DNA of 64,000 nt from Rugalucina vietnamica (GCA_964017185.1 OZ024880.1:36360329-36424328), one strand, 5' to 3'; counted from the stretch's first letter, positions 1-10,314 are shown. The notes: generated from the sequence alone by a model not told the origin. A program made the numbers and translations.

Positions 1-66
1 TGCTGTTTTATCGAAACCAGATTATCGAAACCATTTCTATCTGCTGTTTTATCGAAACCAGATTAT
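1..66 (+). repeat. Short direct duplication at unit start
   Basis: A 25-base word beginning TGCTGTTTTATCGAAACCAG occurs at 1-25 and again at 42-66, a 41-base period. The AACCAGAT junction word that starts every macro-unit lies inside it. Probably a local slippage or unequal-exchange duplication at the array junction. Confidence 0.8.
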
Positions 67-500
67 TGCTACATGCGTATGCAATTTTCACAGCTCATCA
101 ACACACTTCACTTCAGTGTTGTATCTGGGTTAAAGAAATTGAATTGCATTTATGTACGAGGACCACTATGGAATTAACAACAAATGGTTGTGTCAGACAC
201 AAACATTCGCTTCAGTTTCAAACAATTAACACGTATGTGTAATTATATATCTGTAAGTTTGACGTTTGTGTACATGTAATATGACTTTGCATATTTACAT
301 TTACATTGTAGGGAAATGCTTGGCTTTGGTCAAAATTGTAATGCTGAGTAAACACAACTTGTGACCAGATTTAACGTATTTTGATGAAATTGTACACGCA
401 AACCAAACATGCTCAGACAGCAATACATGCAAGACTTATTGTTTGTCCAGTTCTCTTCTGTTCAGTTCCCATGACCACCATCGTTGCCAGTATATGAAAG

Positions 501-947
501 AAAAAGGTACAAGTAGGCAAAGATCAGGAAAAGGCGCAATCAGAAAAAGATTTCCACCCCAAAAACCGAGGTGGGAAAAAACAAACTAACAATTAGGTAC
601 TTATACCATGAAAACATATCGTCTGCCGAATGAGCAGCTATTTTCCCAATAGACAGCAACTCAGTTACATAAACTTAACTAAAAATGTGAAAACATACAT
701 AAGGCGCCAACAGCACAAAAAATTTTAAACACCAAGACATAAAACAAAAAGAGCCACCATAGAAGTATCGCCTTGGCACGATCAGTAACACAAAGTTACT
801 GGCGAGCTTAAACCAGTTTTACATGGCCATAACCTCACCCTCAGCTTCTGCGGTGGTTCATAACATTTAGTTAGTTCTTCGGTCCTCGTGGTGAATCTCT
901 AACTAGTCAATGAATCATCAAGAACAAACAACTAAATCATGATAAAT
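501..947 (-). mobile_element. Truncated copy of the GGTACAAGTAGGCA retroelement family
   Basis: Begins with the family's constant end (AAAGGTACAAGTAGGCAA on the plus strand) and stops about 445 bases in. U3 (near 23,730), U5 and U6 are uninterrupted at the same place, so this is an insertion specific to U1. On the minus strand the constant end is the element's 3' end, so the missing part is the 5' part, as expected for truncated target-primed retrotransposition. It splits the 86-codon frame seen intact in U3, U5 and U6. Confidence 0.7.
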
Positions 948-2126
948 CTTCTCAATATAAGTATGCTCAAAGTCCAACGTTCTTGAAATTTTGCATGTAG
1001 CACTAATTGGAGACATTATCTCTAATAATCTTAAAAAAATGTTTACCTGACAGAAAGTCGATTTCAATAAAATGTCACTTACTGAGAATGGACCTTTCAC
1101 CCACACATTTGTCCCTTTCAGCATTATTCATAATAACTATGTTATGTATTTTTCTGCTTAACCCATTGATTGTTGTGTTTCAATTATGAAACATGAATAT
1201 AGGCTAAGGATTTAGGTGTAATTGGAGGTAAACTTAATTTTGCGTTGCATTAAATCCACATAAAATAAAGTTAATGGAAATATTGATATCAAATTCCTTT
1301 TTTGCAATTCTAATATAGTTCTGTTGTTAACTTGTTGACTTCAGGAGTGACCGACCTCATGTGACTAATAAGTTGCCATGCTCGTAGTGTACTAAATAAA
1401 AGATCCAAAATATTTCAACTTGAAAGGACAATATAAAGTGTTCATTTAGCTCTCAGTGTAAGGCCACATGATTAGCTAATAAGATGGTACCAAGGCCAGC
1501 ATCTGTCCGTCCGTTCGCCTGTCCCTTCTTTAAAATATGAATGTTTCCGAAACGAGGAGGCATAACACAACCAAACATCATTACAGCTGCGTTCACTTAT
1601 TAATATACCCCTGCAATATTCAGAGATAAATTGACAACTCTTCTTGTTTTTGAAAAACCGTCACCGGCAAGAAATGGACAACTGTAGGAATTTGTTTATA
1701 TAATTTGATAAGTATGAGGGTAGATATTTACTCTGTGTATTAAACTTCCAGATCTTGTGATGTTGTATGCCTAAATTAATTACATAACATATGAAGTCCA
1801 ATTTGTAACAAAAATTGCTGATATTCGAGTTTTAAGATTAGTCAAAGAACCTTGGTTAATGGTTTGTAATTTATTTTTGTAATTTATGAATGAATAACCG
1901 TATTCGTACTAAGGCTGAAAATTTGGTGTCTTTATGAGCACTATTTATTTGGTTACACCCTGATTTTCATTCAATGTGCATTTTAGAATGTCATTGTAAA
2001 GTGGTTGGTACAAATTAAAGCAAAACACGTCAGTGATATTTTGCACGAAAACTAATATTTCACCGGGACGTTTGTTCAAAGAAACCTTGCTAATGGGTTT
2101 CTTAATAAGGAAAGCATGCCTTAAAG

Positions 2127-2641
2127 CACTGTGGAGTCACCTCTGGCTTTGAATTTTACAAATAGGTGGGTTAGAATTTTATCATACGGTTTTTTATGTG
2201 TTTTCTCCGCAGAGAATACCATAGGGGGCTGGAATTTTTACCGAAAAGCTTTTATTGTTATGCTATCTCTCACAGCTTATCTTCGTGGTATTTCAACACT
2301 CTTGTACAGGGTTAAAGTCAATGGAATCAACAGGACATTCAAAGACAGACAGACGTTCCTCTAATATAAAGAACTTGTTTTGCAGATTAAGGATTAATAC
2401 AACGAACATTGCCTTTCATATATACTAATTCTTTTTGCATCTTTATTGGCATGTTAATTTCCAGGACTTAAACCCTATAGAAGAGGTTTGGAATGTCATG
2501 AACAGGAGATGTGAGTCGTTGCCTAGCAATAAATTCAGCCCGCTATGGTATTCGTTGCAGAGGAACAAATCATGAAACTGTATGATGAAATTCTAATTCA
2601 CTTTTTGGCAGAATAAGAAAGACAGAGATGACTCCACAGTG
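2127..2641 (+). mobile_element. Decayed Tc1/mariner-like element nested in FB1
   Basis: Inverted ends CACTGTGGAGTCA (2,127) and TGACTCCACAGTG (to 2,641) bound about 515 bases sitting exactly between the arms of FB1. The right half encodes a transposase relic. At about 0.5 kb against the usual 1.3-1.7 kb for this superfamily, most of the element is deleted. Confidence 0.7.
2462..2574 (+). pseudogene. Tc1/mariner transposase C-terminal fragment
   Basis: Translation from 2,462 reads QDLNPIEEVWNVMN and ends at a TGA near 2,572. The stretch DLNPIEEVW matches the well-known P-D-L-N-P-I-E-x-x-W signature around the last catalytic acidic residue of Tc1-type DD34E transposases, which cut and rejoin DNA at TA sites. 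The two upstream catalytic aspartates and the DNA-binding domain are absent, so the fragment cannot be active. It lies in the correct orientation between the inverted ends of its element. The family assignment comes from the motif, not a database search. Confidence 0.75.
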
Positions 2642-2735
2642 CTTAAAGACAGTTTTGGTTAGCTCATGAAGAATTTCTTCGTACAACCGTCCTCATGAAA
2701 TATAAATTTTCGTGCAAAATAATACTGACATTCTT

Positions 2736-2897
2736 TTTTTTTTTTTTTTTTTAAATTGATTCTATTGCTAACGTTATTTACTTTTTCCAGCAACCTACTG
2801 GTAGCCTATTTAATCTCCCCGTAACATGACATGCAGAGGGTCGGGGAGCACCATCCCACTACTCATCTTACAGTTATATGAATGATATTATTATGAC
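2736..2897 (-). mobile_element. Poly(A) retroposon with 12-bp target duplication
   Basis: A run of T (the poly(A) tail of a minus-strand insertion) followed by about 145 bases interrupts the right arm of FB1. ACTGACATTCTT is duplicated on both sides (2,724-2,735 and 2,898-2,909) and occurs as a single related site in the opposite FB1 arm. Tail plus duplication is the hallmark of LINE-mediated retroposition. The body, which contains GGGTCGGGGAGC, was not recognised; it could be a SINE or a processed transcript fragment. Confidence 0.75.
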
Positions 2898-3229
2898 ACT
2901 GACATTCTTAGTTTTATATTATAACAGCCGCTTTACCATGGCATTCTATTATGCACATTGAATGAAAATCAGGCTGTAACATTCTGTAACAGTGCTCATA
3001 AAGACACCACATTATCAGCCTTGGTACAAAAATGGTTATTCATTTATAAATTACGAACAATATTACAAACCATTAACCATGGTTCCTTGTGGAATCTTTG
3101 AAACTCGAGTATCAGCAAAAGTTTTGTTAAAACATTGGGCTCCATAGATTTTGTAATCAATTCAGGCATACAACATCTCGTGATCTGGAAGTTTTATTTA
3201 CATAGTAATTATTTACCCTCATACTTAAC

Positions 3230-3331
3230 GGGCTTCTCCAGTCCGTCGGATGGGACTATAAACCGAGGTCCAGTCTCCATATGACCTTAGCTGTTGGTGG
3301 GACGTTAAACCCCAATCAACCAACCAACCAA
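3230..3331 (+). mobile_element. SINE with (CAAC)n tail and 13-bp target duplication
   Basis: About 100 bases (GGGCTTCTCCAGTC ... GACGTTAAACCCC, then CAAC repeats) are flanked by CCTCATACTTAAC at 3,217-3,229 and 3,332-3,344. The opposite arm of FB1 has the site uninterrupted near 1,711. The GGGACGTTAAAC-type 3' region and (CAAC)n tail match a SINE type common in molluscs. Older relatives lie at 11,731 and 59,911. Confidence 0.8.
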
Positions 3332-3725
3332 CCTCATACTTAACAAAATATATAAACAAATTAGTTGTCCATTTCTTGCCAGTGAAGATTGTATAAAGAC
3401 AAGATGAGTTGTCAATTTATTTCTGAATATTGCAGGTGTATACTAATAACTGAACGCAGCTGTAAGGTGGGGTTACCCTGTATGAGGTGCAGATCAGATA
3501 CGAACTCTGGTTGCCATGGCAACAGATAGCTCCCATAGGGTTATAATGGGAGGGGGAAATATTGTGAACACTCTAGTGCCTTTATTTTTGATCTGACCTT
3601 TTTCTTTCTATCAAGTAACGAGGACAGCGACAATATCTCATGCGAGTTCGTCATTCGGCCAAATTACTACGGAGTTAGTTGTCCTTGTACGTCTTGAGGA
3701 ATCCCCATAGATTAATAATTAGTAG

Positions 3726-4845
3726 AAAAGGTACAAGTAGGCAATGATCAGGAAATGGCGCAATCAGAAAGAAACTCCCATTCCATAAACCGAGGGGTGG
3801 GAAAAAAACTAAAATGACACTAAAATTCCCCAATAGGCGGCCACTCAGTTACCTGAACTGACCTAAAAATATAAAAACGTACATAAGTCTTAAACAGGAC
3901 AAAAATTGGACTCCAAAACACAAAACAATTAGAACCACATTAGAATTATTGCCTTGGAACGATCAGTAATATAAAATTACTGCGGGACTTAAACCGGTTT
4001 TACAGGCGCCTAACCTCACCCTCATCTTCTGCAGTGGTTCACAACATTTAGTTAGTTGTTCGGTACTCGTGGTGAATCTCTAACTAGTCAATGAATCACC
4101 AAGGACAAACGAATAAATCATGATAATCACCTTGATAAATCAAAAACAAGGACTCAACAGATTCAGTAAGCTGCCTGACGATAAAGATCCCTGGGCGCCG
4201 AATGACTTACTGAAACCCGGCCCGGAGCAAAAGTAAAACACCAGTTGAACCCCGGTGGGCCAAGCAACAGACAAGAAGCTCCGGCCCCAACCAACTAAAA
4301 TGAATAGCTTTATGTTGGGGCCATCATACAGTCTAACGCCCGACCCACCGGCGTGCAATTACAGAAGGCAGCATAGTCATCAACCGTGATTTGGTTAAAA
4401 CTAAGCATTCAGACTGCCGCATAACATTCAAGTTATACGTCTGTAACTTATGATTTTTCTGAACTGATAAGTAAAATCATTCCTTCCTATAAGCCTCTAA
4501 AATTTGTAAAGCAAGTCACCATAAAATCCTGGTTCCGAAAGACCCTCACGTAAAAGCGTGTTTAGCCCAACATTAAATTTGGAAATCAACTCATAGTGCT
4601 GCGATGAAATTTAGAAAATGTTTTTAGAAGTTTATGATACCGATAGCCCTGCTGGAGAAGTTTTGCGGTGAAACATTTATTTCGCGTGTTGAAGTCCGCT
4701 ATATGATTGCAGACTCTAGCAAACCTAATAAGTTGCGAAATGTATACACAATACGATGCACGGTTCTTTCCCGCCTCGGTTTTTGAAGTGGGAATCTTTT
4801 TCTGATTGCGCCTTTTCCTGATCGTTGCCTACTTGTACCTTTTTT
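3726..4845 (-). mobile_element. Retroelement copy with inverted constant ends and RT relic
   Basis: The left end is the family's constant end (GGTACAAGTAGGCAATG). The right end at about 4,769-4,845 is a second copy of that end in inverted orientation, giving about 75-base inverted termini. Between them, on the minus strand, lie the 3' region and a decayed reverse-transcriptase C-terminus (FNCTP-type words near 4,350, GLSE-type words near 4,545). Homologous copies in U3, U5 and U6 lack the inverted right end and instead continue about 300 bases further into the RT gene, so the right end here arose by a later insertion or rearrangement. Confidence 0.65.
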
Positions 4846-5250
4846 CACATGACATACTGTCCAGTGCATAGTTGGGATATTCTGAAATACAAAATGCTTG
4901 AAAGGAGTTATGTTTTGTGGGAGGTCCCCAACACAATTTGATCAAAGATTTTGTCACAATGTGAAGATGGGATACAGATTCTGAAAAAGTCGTTTCGACT
5001 TTGTTCTGAATCCCTTGTTATATTTGCCAAGGTTGTATAAAATGCTTTGTTTGTCTTGTTATATGTGCATGTATTACAGAAAAGTTTAAACCAAGATGGT
5101 ATTTTCACTGCTTTTTTCACACGTCATTGACTGTGTGTTGTCAGACCGTTATCTTATTGTGATTACCTGTGTGTACTCTTGTTGTATTTGTCGGCTACTT
5201 TGCTATTTTTGATAAATTGAGTTTGTATTAAGATTGAACGTCTCGGTGAA
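4846..5250. repeat. Conserved L-unit block, no recognised gene
   Basis: Present in all L units (26,700; 41,790; 51,960) and shortened in the S units (18,990; 35,310). A minus-strand frame of 70 codons (4,908-5,120, 26,781-26,993, 52,037-52,249; longer in U5) is retained, but it matches nothing I recognise and has no start or splice context. It is most simply a passively duplicated open stretch. Confidence 0.5.
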
Positions 5251-5405
5251 CAATGTTTCAGCCATTCCGAGGCGGAACCAACGCTTCCTGGGTGGAGAGT
5301 TAGCGTTCCCTGCTCAAGGACACAACATGGTGCCCAGTGTGGGGATCGAATCAAGTATCTCTCGATTTAAAGCCCGATGCTCTGCCTCCAGGCCACCGCG
5401 CTCCC
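5250..5405 (-). mobile_element. tRNA-derived SINE (U1 copy)
   Basis: On the minus strand the head starts GGGAGCGCGGTGGCCTGG, contains an A-box-like TGGCCTGGAGG and a B-box-like GATTCGATCCC (plus-strand 5,341-5,352), and runs into a TGTGTCCTTGAGCA body typical of metazoan tRNA-SINEs. These are polymerase III promoter elements, but the sequence cannot fold as a functional tRNA. It is shared with U3, U5 and U6, so it was inserted before the segment was duplicated. Confidence 0.75.
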
Positions 5406-5575
5406 TTACAAGTTTTGCAGTTTTAACGAAGAACAGCAGATTAACCAGGAAAGAGCTTAATCTTGATAAATACATGTTTTTGGTACCATCTTTTGTATAA
5501 ATTGTGATTTTACTCTGAGCAAGTTCCTTAACATTTTCTAAACGTACCAGTCATTATCTTATTATAGGAGCGTTT

Positions 5576-5700
5576 GTATACGGGTTTGTAGACGGAATAT
5601 TTACATCGGTATTCCGTTAAACCTCTCCATGTCAGGGAAGTGGTACGAGGTACCGAAGTGGAGCGGAGTGACAGTTAGCCCGCTGATCTAACGGGTTTGT
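5576..5700. repeat. About 120-bp block shared only by U1 and U6
   Basis: Extra sequence bounded by CGGGTTTGTAG direct words (5,581 and 5,694), absent at the same place in U3 (27,455) and U5 (42,540). The U6 counterpart is at 53,730-53,855. It marks U1 and U6 as the closest L pair. Unrecognised. Confidence 0.55.
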
Positions 5701-5803
5701 AGCGAGTAATGAGAGTATTAAGAGTGGGTAAAGAATCTCTAAAACTGCTAACAAAGGCATTCATGTGTTATTATTGTCAATCTCATTAATTAATGTCTCC
5801 GAA

Positions 5804-6480
5804 AATACGAGTGTCGCGAGAATTTTCATGTGTTGCTTAATAGTCGCGAATGTTTTAAACATGTTTAAAATTTTATGCGAATTTATTCGACAAAATATTC
5901 GTGAATCCGTCGCAAGACTGTCGCGCGACTGTCATACCACAATCGCACGACGTTCGTGCCAGTGTCGCTAGCATGTCGCTACGAACTTTAGTGAACTTAC
6001 AATGCGGAAATTTCGCGAAACTCGTTCGAATGTTGTACTTATGTCATACGACAGTCTCGCGAGAGTCCTGACAAACCATGCGAACAACTCGCGACTATCT
6101 GCTGAGAAAATAAAACTAAGTAACATTCCAATGAATGTCGTGATACACTATCAAGAATGTATTGCGACTGTCGTACGAATGAAAATAAATCTAAGCTACT
6201 TAGGCATTCTCACAAATGTCTCGCAACTGTCGTACGAGTGCAAAATGAAACTTAACTACATTCGTGAGAACGTCGTGAGACACTCTCACGAATGTTTGGC
6301 GACTGTCGTACGAGTGTCTCGCTACTATCATGCGACACTGAGTCATGAGATATAATTGCAAAATTATGCCACAATTTGCGAAATAGACGCTTAAATGGCG
6401 ATTCAATGAGACTGAAAATTGCGTTTGTATCGTTAACTTTTGTCGCGAACTAGTAGCGAACTAGTCTCCAGTTGTCGCAT
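5804..6480. repeat. GTCGTACGA-rich short-motif repeat block (U1)
   Basis: A block much richer in CpG than its surroundings, built from diverged copies of words such as GCGACTGTCGTACGAGTG, TCGCGA and CTCACGAATGT, many self-complementary. It is bounded by GTCGCGAACTAGT-type words in opposite orientations at the two ends, suggesting a repeat-filled transposable element. Long open frames arise because the motif is stop-poor in several frames on both strands. They are not taken as genes. Confidence 0.65.
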
Positions 6481-6598
6481 TCCAGTGAGATAGGGGCTTA
6501 ACCCCTCTACAGTTAAGTCCATACATGTTTTAGCATCAGTTTGAGTAGCTGGTAAATATCAATTAGTGACGGATTAGGGGCGTACACTGTACACTCGT

Positions 6599-6825
6599 TA
6601 ACTCATTTAAGCCTGGCGTCCCTATTATGGGACATAGGCAAACAGCATAGCCCCAGATGTGACGCCGCAGAACGCGGCGCCACATCTGGGGCTATTCTGT
6701 TTTCTTGGAGGAATTTCATCCAAAAATGAGATAAAAATAAAAACTCACTCTTAACACCCCTAAAAATGAACGTGGGCTCACCTAATTGATAATGATGGGA
6801 GAATCCATTCGTCAAATATGGGTGA
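6599..6825. mobile_element. Hairpin MITE with CCCCAGATGTG palindrome
   Basis: About 227 bases specific to U1; U3, U5 and U6 read straight through (for example 54,755). Near its left end, arms 6,648-6,668 and 6,674-6,694 pair over 21 bases with one mismatch around a 5-base loop. The TTAACTCATTTAAGCC start and near-inverse GGGTGAA end, plus the CCCCAGATG hairpin, match a miniature element type seen widely in bivalve genomes. Confidence 0.7.
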
Positions 6826-7716
6826 AACCTTCATGTGGTAACCGTAGTTTTAGTATATCAACGTGATTTCAAATACCCTTCATGTCATTAGTTTGTATTT
6901 CTAGTCAAAACGTGGTGGGAAATATCCTGAAATTCGGCTCAAATAGAAAGTCGAAGCTCTAAATGAAATCTGATGCATTCTGCTGGGACTTGATAACGAT
7001 TGTTTGTCATTGAATGTCAAAGCTAAGATTTATGAAGTGACACTTTGCATTTGTCAAATAATCGGTAAATTGGGCTTCAGACCATTTCAGTTTTAGAGCG
7101 GTTCGAAACGAATTTTCTTTCCGGGAAATTGTTGGCAAAGTGCAATTTTTAATGATATTATACATATATTTTTCAACCGTTTTTAATTTAATACACCATT
7201 CTACATAACTGGAATGTAAACTGACATATTCAAATTATACTTTGCAATACGAGTCCAAGAACGTTATAGTGTGCTCAAATGTGGTTTTAAGTGGATAATA
7301 TCAAATATCAGGCGAGTTCGCATTAACTGAATGACGCCAGTTTTGATCTACTGCGAGGTGCACATGCACTTTAAATAACCCAGAGAATAAAATGCCCCAT
7401 ATCATACAGACAAATAGCGCATTTAATCCTAATGATAATCGGTTTGGTTCTGAAGTAGTTTCCCTGAAAGCGGCCGAGACGTTACAAATGTCTAGAATGC
7501 ATTAAAACCGCTGTATGTAATTGCTTTCTAGAAGACATTTAAATAATTTAAAACACCCTAATTACAAATTACATTTTAATATCAGTTAATTTCTTTTTGA
7601 GAAGACACATATTAGAGTGCGTACGACCATGAAATCATTTGTATGAGTATATACCTCGTGGGAATAATAACTGCAAAGTTTCCGATCAAGTTTGCACAAC
7701 CTAGAACTGTACATAG
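6826..7716. repeat. L/S-shared block without a gene
   Basis: Aligns with U3 28,650-29,525, U5 43,440-44,295, U6 54,770-55,649 and, more diverged, with S units at 20,380-20,930 and 36,420-36,970. No open frame, RNA gene or mobile end is evident. Confidence 0.6.
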
Positions 7717-8529
7717 CCTCTATAATTCGCTACTGACCGTTCCAAGGCGGTTCTGTTGTTATTTATATTCATGTTGCGTGTTTTGTCCGTATGTATATCT
7801 ATTGTGCTCGTCGGGGTGTTTTGATTTATTATGGTCGAGTTGCTGCTTTTCTTGTTGGGCTCTTGTTTAGATTCGTGAATGAACATCTTGATGAACCAGT
7901 AGAAATGGTCTCCTTCCCGCCTAGAGGTTTTGGCTTTATTGCAGCAACATTTTGTAATGCATGTGTTAGCCAGTTGAGATCTTGGTTTAACTATATTCTA
8001 ATCCGCTTTGAATCGTCGTTTATGCATTTTCGCTGTACTGATAGAAATGGTAATTTCGCTGTCCTAGTAAAATGGTTTTATTAATGATAATGATAATCTC
8101 TGTGTATTTCTGGTGTCTTTGGTTGGGATTTTAACTTAATTACATCAAAAGTTTTCGTTACGTGTGTTCGCCAGCTGAACACTATGTTTGTTTTTATTTA
8201 ATTTTCTTTCTTTATGAAATCGAGGATGTTAATGTCCCCAGGAAAAATAGTTTTTGGCGTTGTCCCAATTGGTGTCCCACGAAAAGTGATTTATCTTCAT
8301 TATACTACTGTTTATTGTGCCTGCCTCTCTGTCGTGCTCGTTGCCTTTCGTTTTGGTTGAAACTTAGCCGGATGGCTACGTTGTTGGTGAAAAACTAGTC
8401 ATTCTGCTCTTTGTGTGTGTTGTCGGAAAAATGTTTTGTTGTGTTTTATGTACTTTCTTTCCCACCTGGTGTCTATGTTGGGACTTTAAATTTAATTGAA
8501 TCGATTCCTGGTCACTTAATTCTTACTTT
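7717..8529. repeat. About 0.8-kb insert shared by U1, U3 and U6
   Basis: U5 (44,290), U2 (20,930) and U4 (36,970) join directly across this place, so it was inserted in the ancestor of U1/U3/U6. A plus-strand frame at 7,791-8,084 (97 codons) recurs at 55,727-56,008 (93 codons) and is cut to 64 codons at 29,601-29,795. It contains VNEHLDEPVEMVSFPPRGFG and is not a family I recognise. No target duplication or inverted ends were found. It may be a truncated retroelement or a captured fragment. Confidence 0.5.
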
Positions 8530-9079
8530 TGAAATAACGGATTGAAAACAAGAGTGCACTACAGTAATTACAAGAAGAGAAACCAAAGCTTCTCGAAAAA
8601 CAATGAAAAAGGAATTATTGACATCAAATATATGCTGGAGACACTTGATCTTGACAGGAGAAGTTTAAACTATGTAACATGTATTTACTTATTTAATTAA
8701 CAAGGCACTAAAATTAGGCTTTCAACGACGATCTATTGGCTGTCATTGGCATCAATCAATGTATGAAGCAGGGTGTCGGAAACGGAATATGAAGTGGTGA
8801 AATCAAACAGTGGGTTCAAATGACGTGCTTGCAAGCCCTCACACCCAGCCAGAGGCTCTTTGTTATTCAGTGTTAGGAGCATGTTCTGTTGTTTTAACGA
8901 TCATTGTATATTCTATCATCTGATTATTGCACGATCGGATAGTGCAATTTAGTTTGTGCGTTTACAAGTGTGTTGCGTGGATGGAACATGCATTATCGTG
9001 CTTTCAGATTCTATATTTTATGTTGGGCTTTATCTAGTAAATGATCAAAATGAATTTAGTGTTAACTTGTCTGAAAAAT

Positions 9080-9081
9080 AT

Positions 9082-9128
<47 letters not shown>

Positions 9129-9143
9129 GTAATAATAATAATG
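9080..9143 (+). repeat. (TAC)n-(AAT)n microsatellite (U1)
   Basis: About 15 TAC units followed by a few AAT units. The same locus is mainly AAT in U2, U3, U4 and U5, and TAC again in U6, another mark of U1-U6 kinship. The poly-Thr and poly-Val frames across it are artefacts of the repeat. Confidence 0.95.
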
Positions 9144-9293
9144 AGTACATGCGTAAAAGTTTTAGAGAAATAGACACCAAAACAAGAGAAAAAAAGTTCA
9201 CTAGAGGTGTACATCCTTGGTAACAAAAATAAAACTGAGATCCTTTTAGAGCAGTTAACATATTAATGAGAATGGGGATTGGTGGACAAATCG

Positions 9294-9515
9294 ATTTTAC
9301 ATGGCCATAACCTCACCCTCAGCTTCTACAGTGGTTCATAACATTTAGTTAGTTCTTCGGTCCTCGTGGTGAATCTCTAACTAGTCAATGAATCATCAAG
9401 GACAATCAAATAAATTATGATAAACATCCTAATGAATCAAAAACGAGGACTCAACAGATTCAGTAAGTTGCCCGATAGGCCTTTTCCTGATCATTGCCTA
9501 GTTTGACTTTCTTAT
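9294..9515 (-). mobile_element. Internally deleted retroelement-family copy
   Basis: Holds the internal part of the GGTACAAGTAGGCA family (CATAACCTCACCCTCAGCTTCT ... GATTCAGTAAG) joined to an inverted piece of its constant end (CCTTTTCCTGATCATTGCC). U3 has a fuller version at 31,852-32,362 and U6 an equivalent at 57,238-57,455. Confidence 0.6.
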
Positions 9516-10013
9516 GTCATCTATGGCTGGCTAAAAGGAGGAATTCAATGCAAGATGGTTTTAAGCAACTAATTAAGGCGTCTCGATAACAATTTTTGTT
9601 GATAAATTAGCCAGCTTAAAATATAGGCGAAATGCTACTCAAAAAGCAAAATATTTGTGGGGGTATCCATGCTTTTTAAAAAGTCATCGATTTTCAAAAT
9701 TAGAAAAATAGACTTTTTCAAATGTTTTCAATTTCATTTTTCAAGGATTAGATCTAAAATATGTCAATGGAATGTGTTTTAAAGCCACAGTACATTTTCA
9801 ATTATTTTTTTCAATTTTGATATTTTTGATATGTTCTAGTGCTTCGGTTGCCGAACAAGGATCTGTCGAAAACTTCCCAAATGCATTACAGATAAACCAA
9901 TTTAAGACTAATAAATGAGTGACAGTGATAGATATATATTTTTGCCCGCCTTCACACTCGAATTTCATTCGCAAAGTTCTGGAATTCCGGAAGTAAACAG
10001 GAACACGTGCTAA

Positions 10014-10229
10014 ACCCCTATGTAGCCTCTCCGTAAATAAAATCGATTATGTATGACAAAATACCACTTTGTTTAGGGCACACGCTATTGCCTTTCAATG
10101 AATGGGGCAAGTAGTCATGAACAAGATTTGTCAATGCACACGATCATACTTTCAAATATTTTTATTAGGTTATATTACACAACTCCGTAATTATAATCGA
10201 TTTTATTTACGGAGAGGCTACATAGGGGT
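10014..10229. mobile_element. 216-bp MITE with about 36-bp inverted repeats
   Basis: The ends ACCCCTATGTAGCCTC and its inverse (to 10,229) continue as near-perfect inverted repeats for about 36 bases into the CGATTAT/ATAATCG words. There is no coding capacity. The equivalent copy in U6 is 57,957-58,172. The target duplication is unclear. Confidence 0.8.
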
Positions 10230-10314
10230 ATATTAAGAAAAATAACAATCGGCGCAGACTGCCCTGTACATGAAACCGTCGTGTTCTGTAGCAACTCTGC
10301 ATTCTCTTTATAGA

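Larger units (their letters stand above)
1584..3462. mobile_element. Foldback element FB1, TA target duplication, with nested insertions
   Basis: The ends are inverted copies starting CAGCTGCGTTCA, flanked by TA at 1,582-1,583 and 3,463-3,464. The empty site is seen in U3 near 24,388. The arms (about 1,584-2,120 and 2,645-3,462 without later insertions) pair over several hundred bases, so the original element was a palindrome of about 1.1 kb. A TA target and CAG-starting ends suggest a non-autonomous Tc1/mariner-type element. It was later hit by a Tc1-like element at its centre, a poly(A) retroposon and a SINE. No transposase of its own is visible. Confidence 0.75.

Noticed and set aside
2131-2364. 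77-codon frame inside the Tc1-like element as a transposase domain
   Set aside because: It has no helix-turn-helix or DD-type motif; only the downstream DLNPIEEVW segment matches a transposase.
5341-5405. Functional tRNA gene on the minus strand
   Set aside because: A-box and B-box-like words are present, but no cloverleaf with a proper acceptor stem and anticodon arm fits, and a SINE body follows.
6002-6355. 117-codon frame and its neighbours on both strands as genes
   Set aside because: They lie in the GTCGTACGA repeat block. Overlapping frames on both strands share the same repeated words, and copies in U3 and U5 are disrupted.
9034-9261. Poly-Thr/poly-Val proteins
   Set aside because: Translation of a trinucleotide microsatellite.
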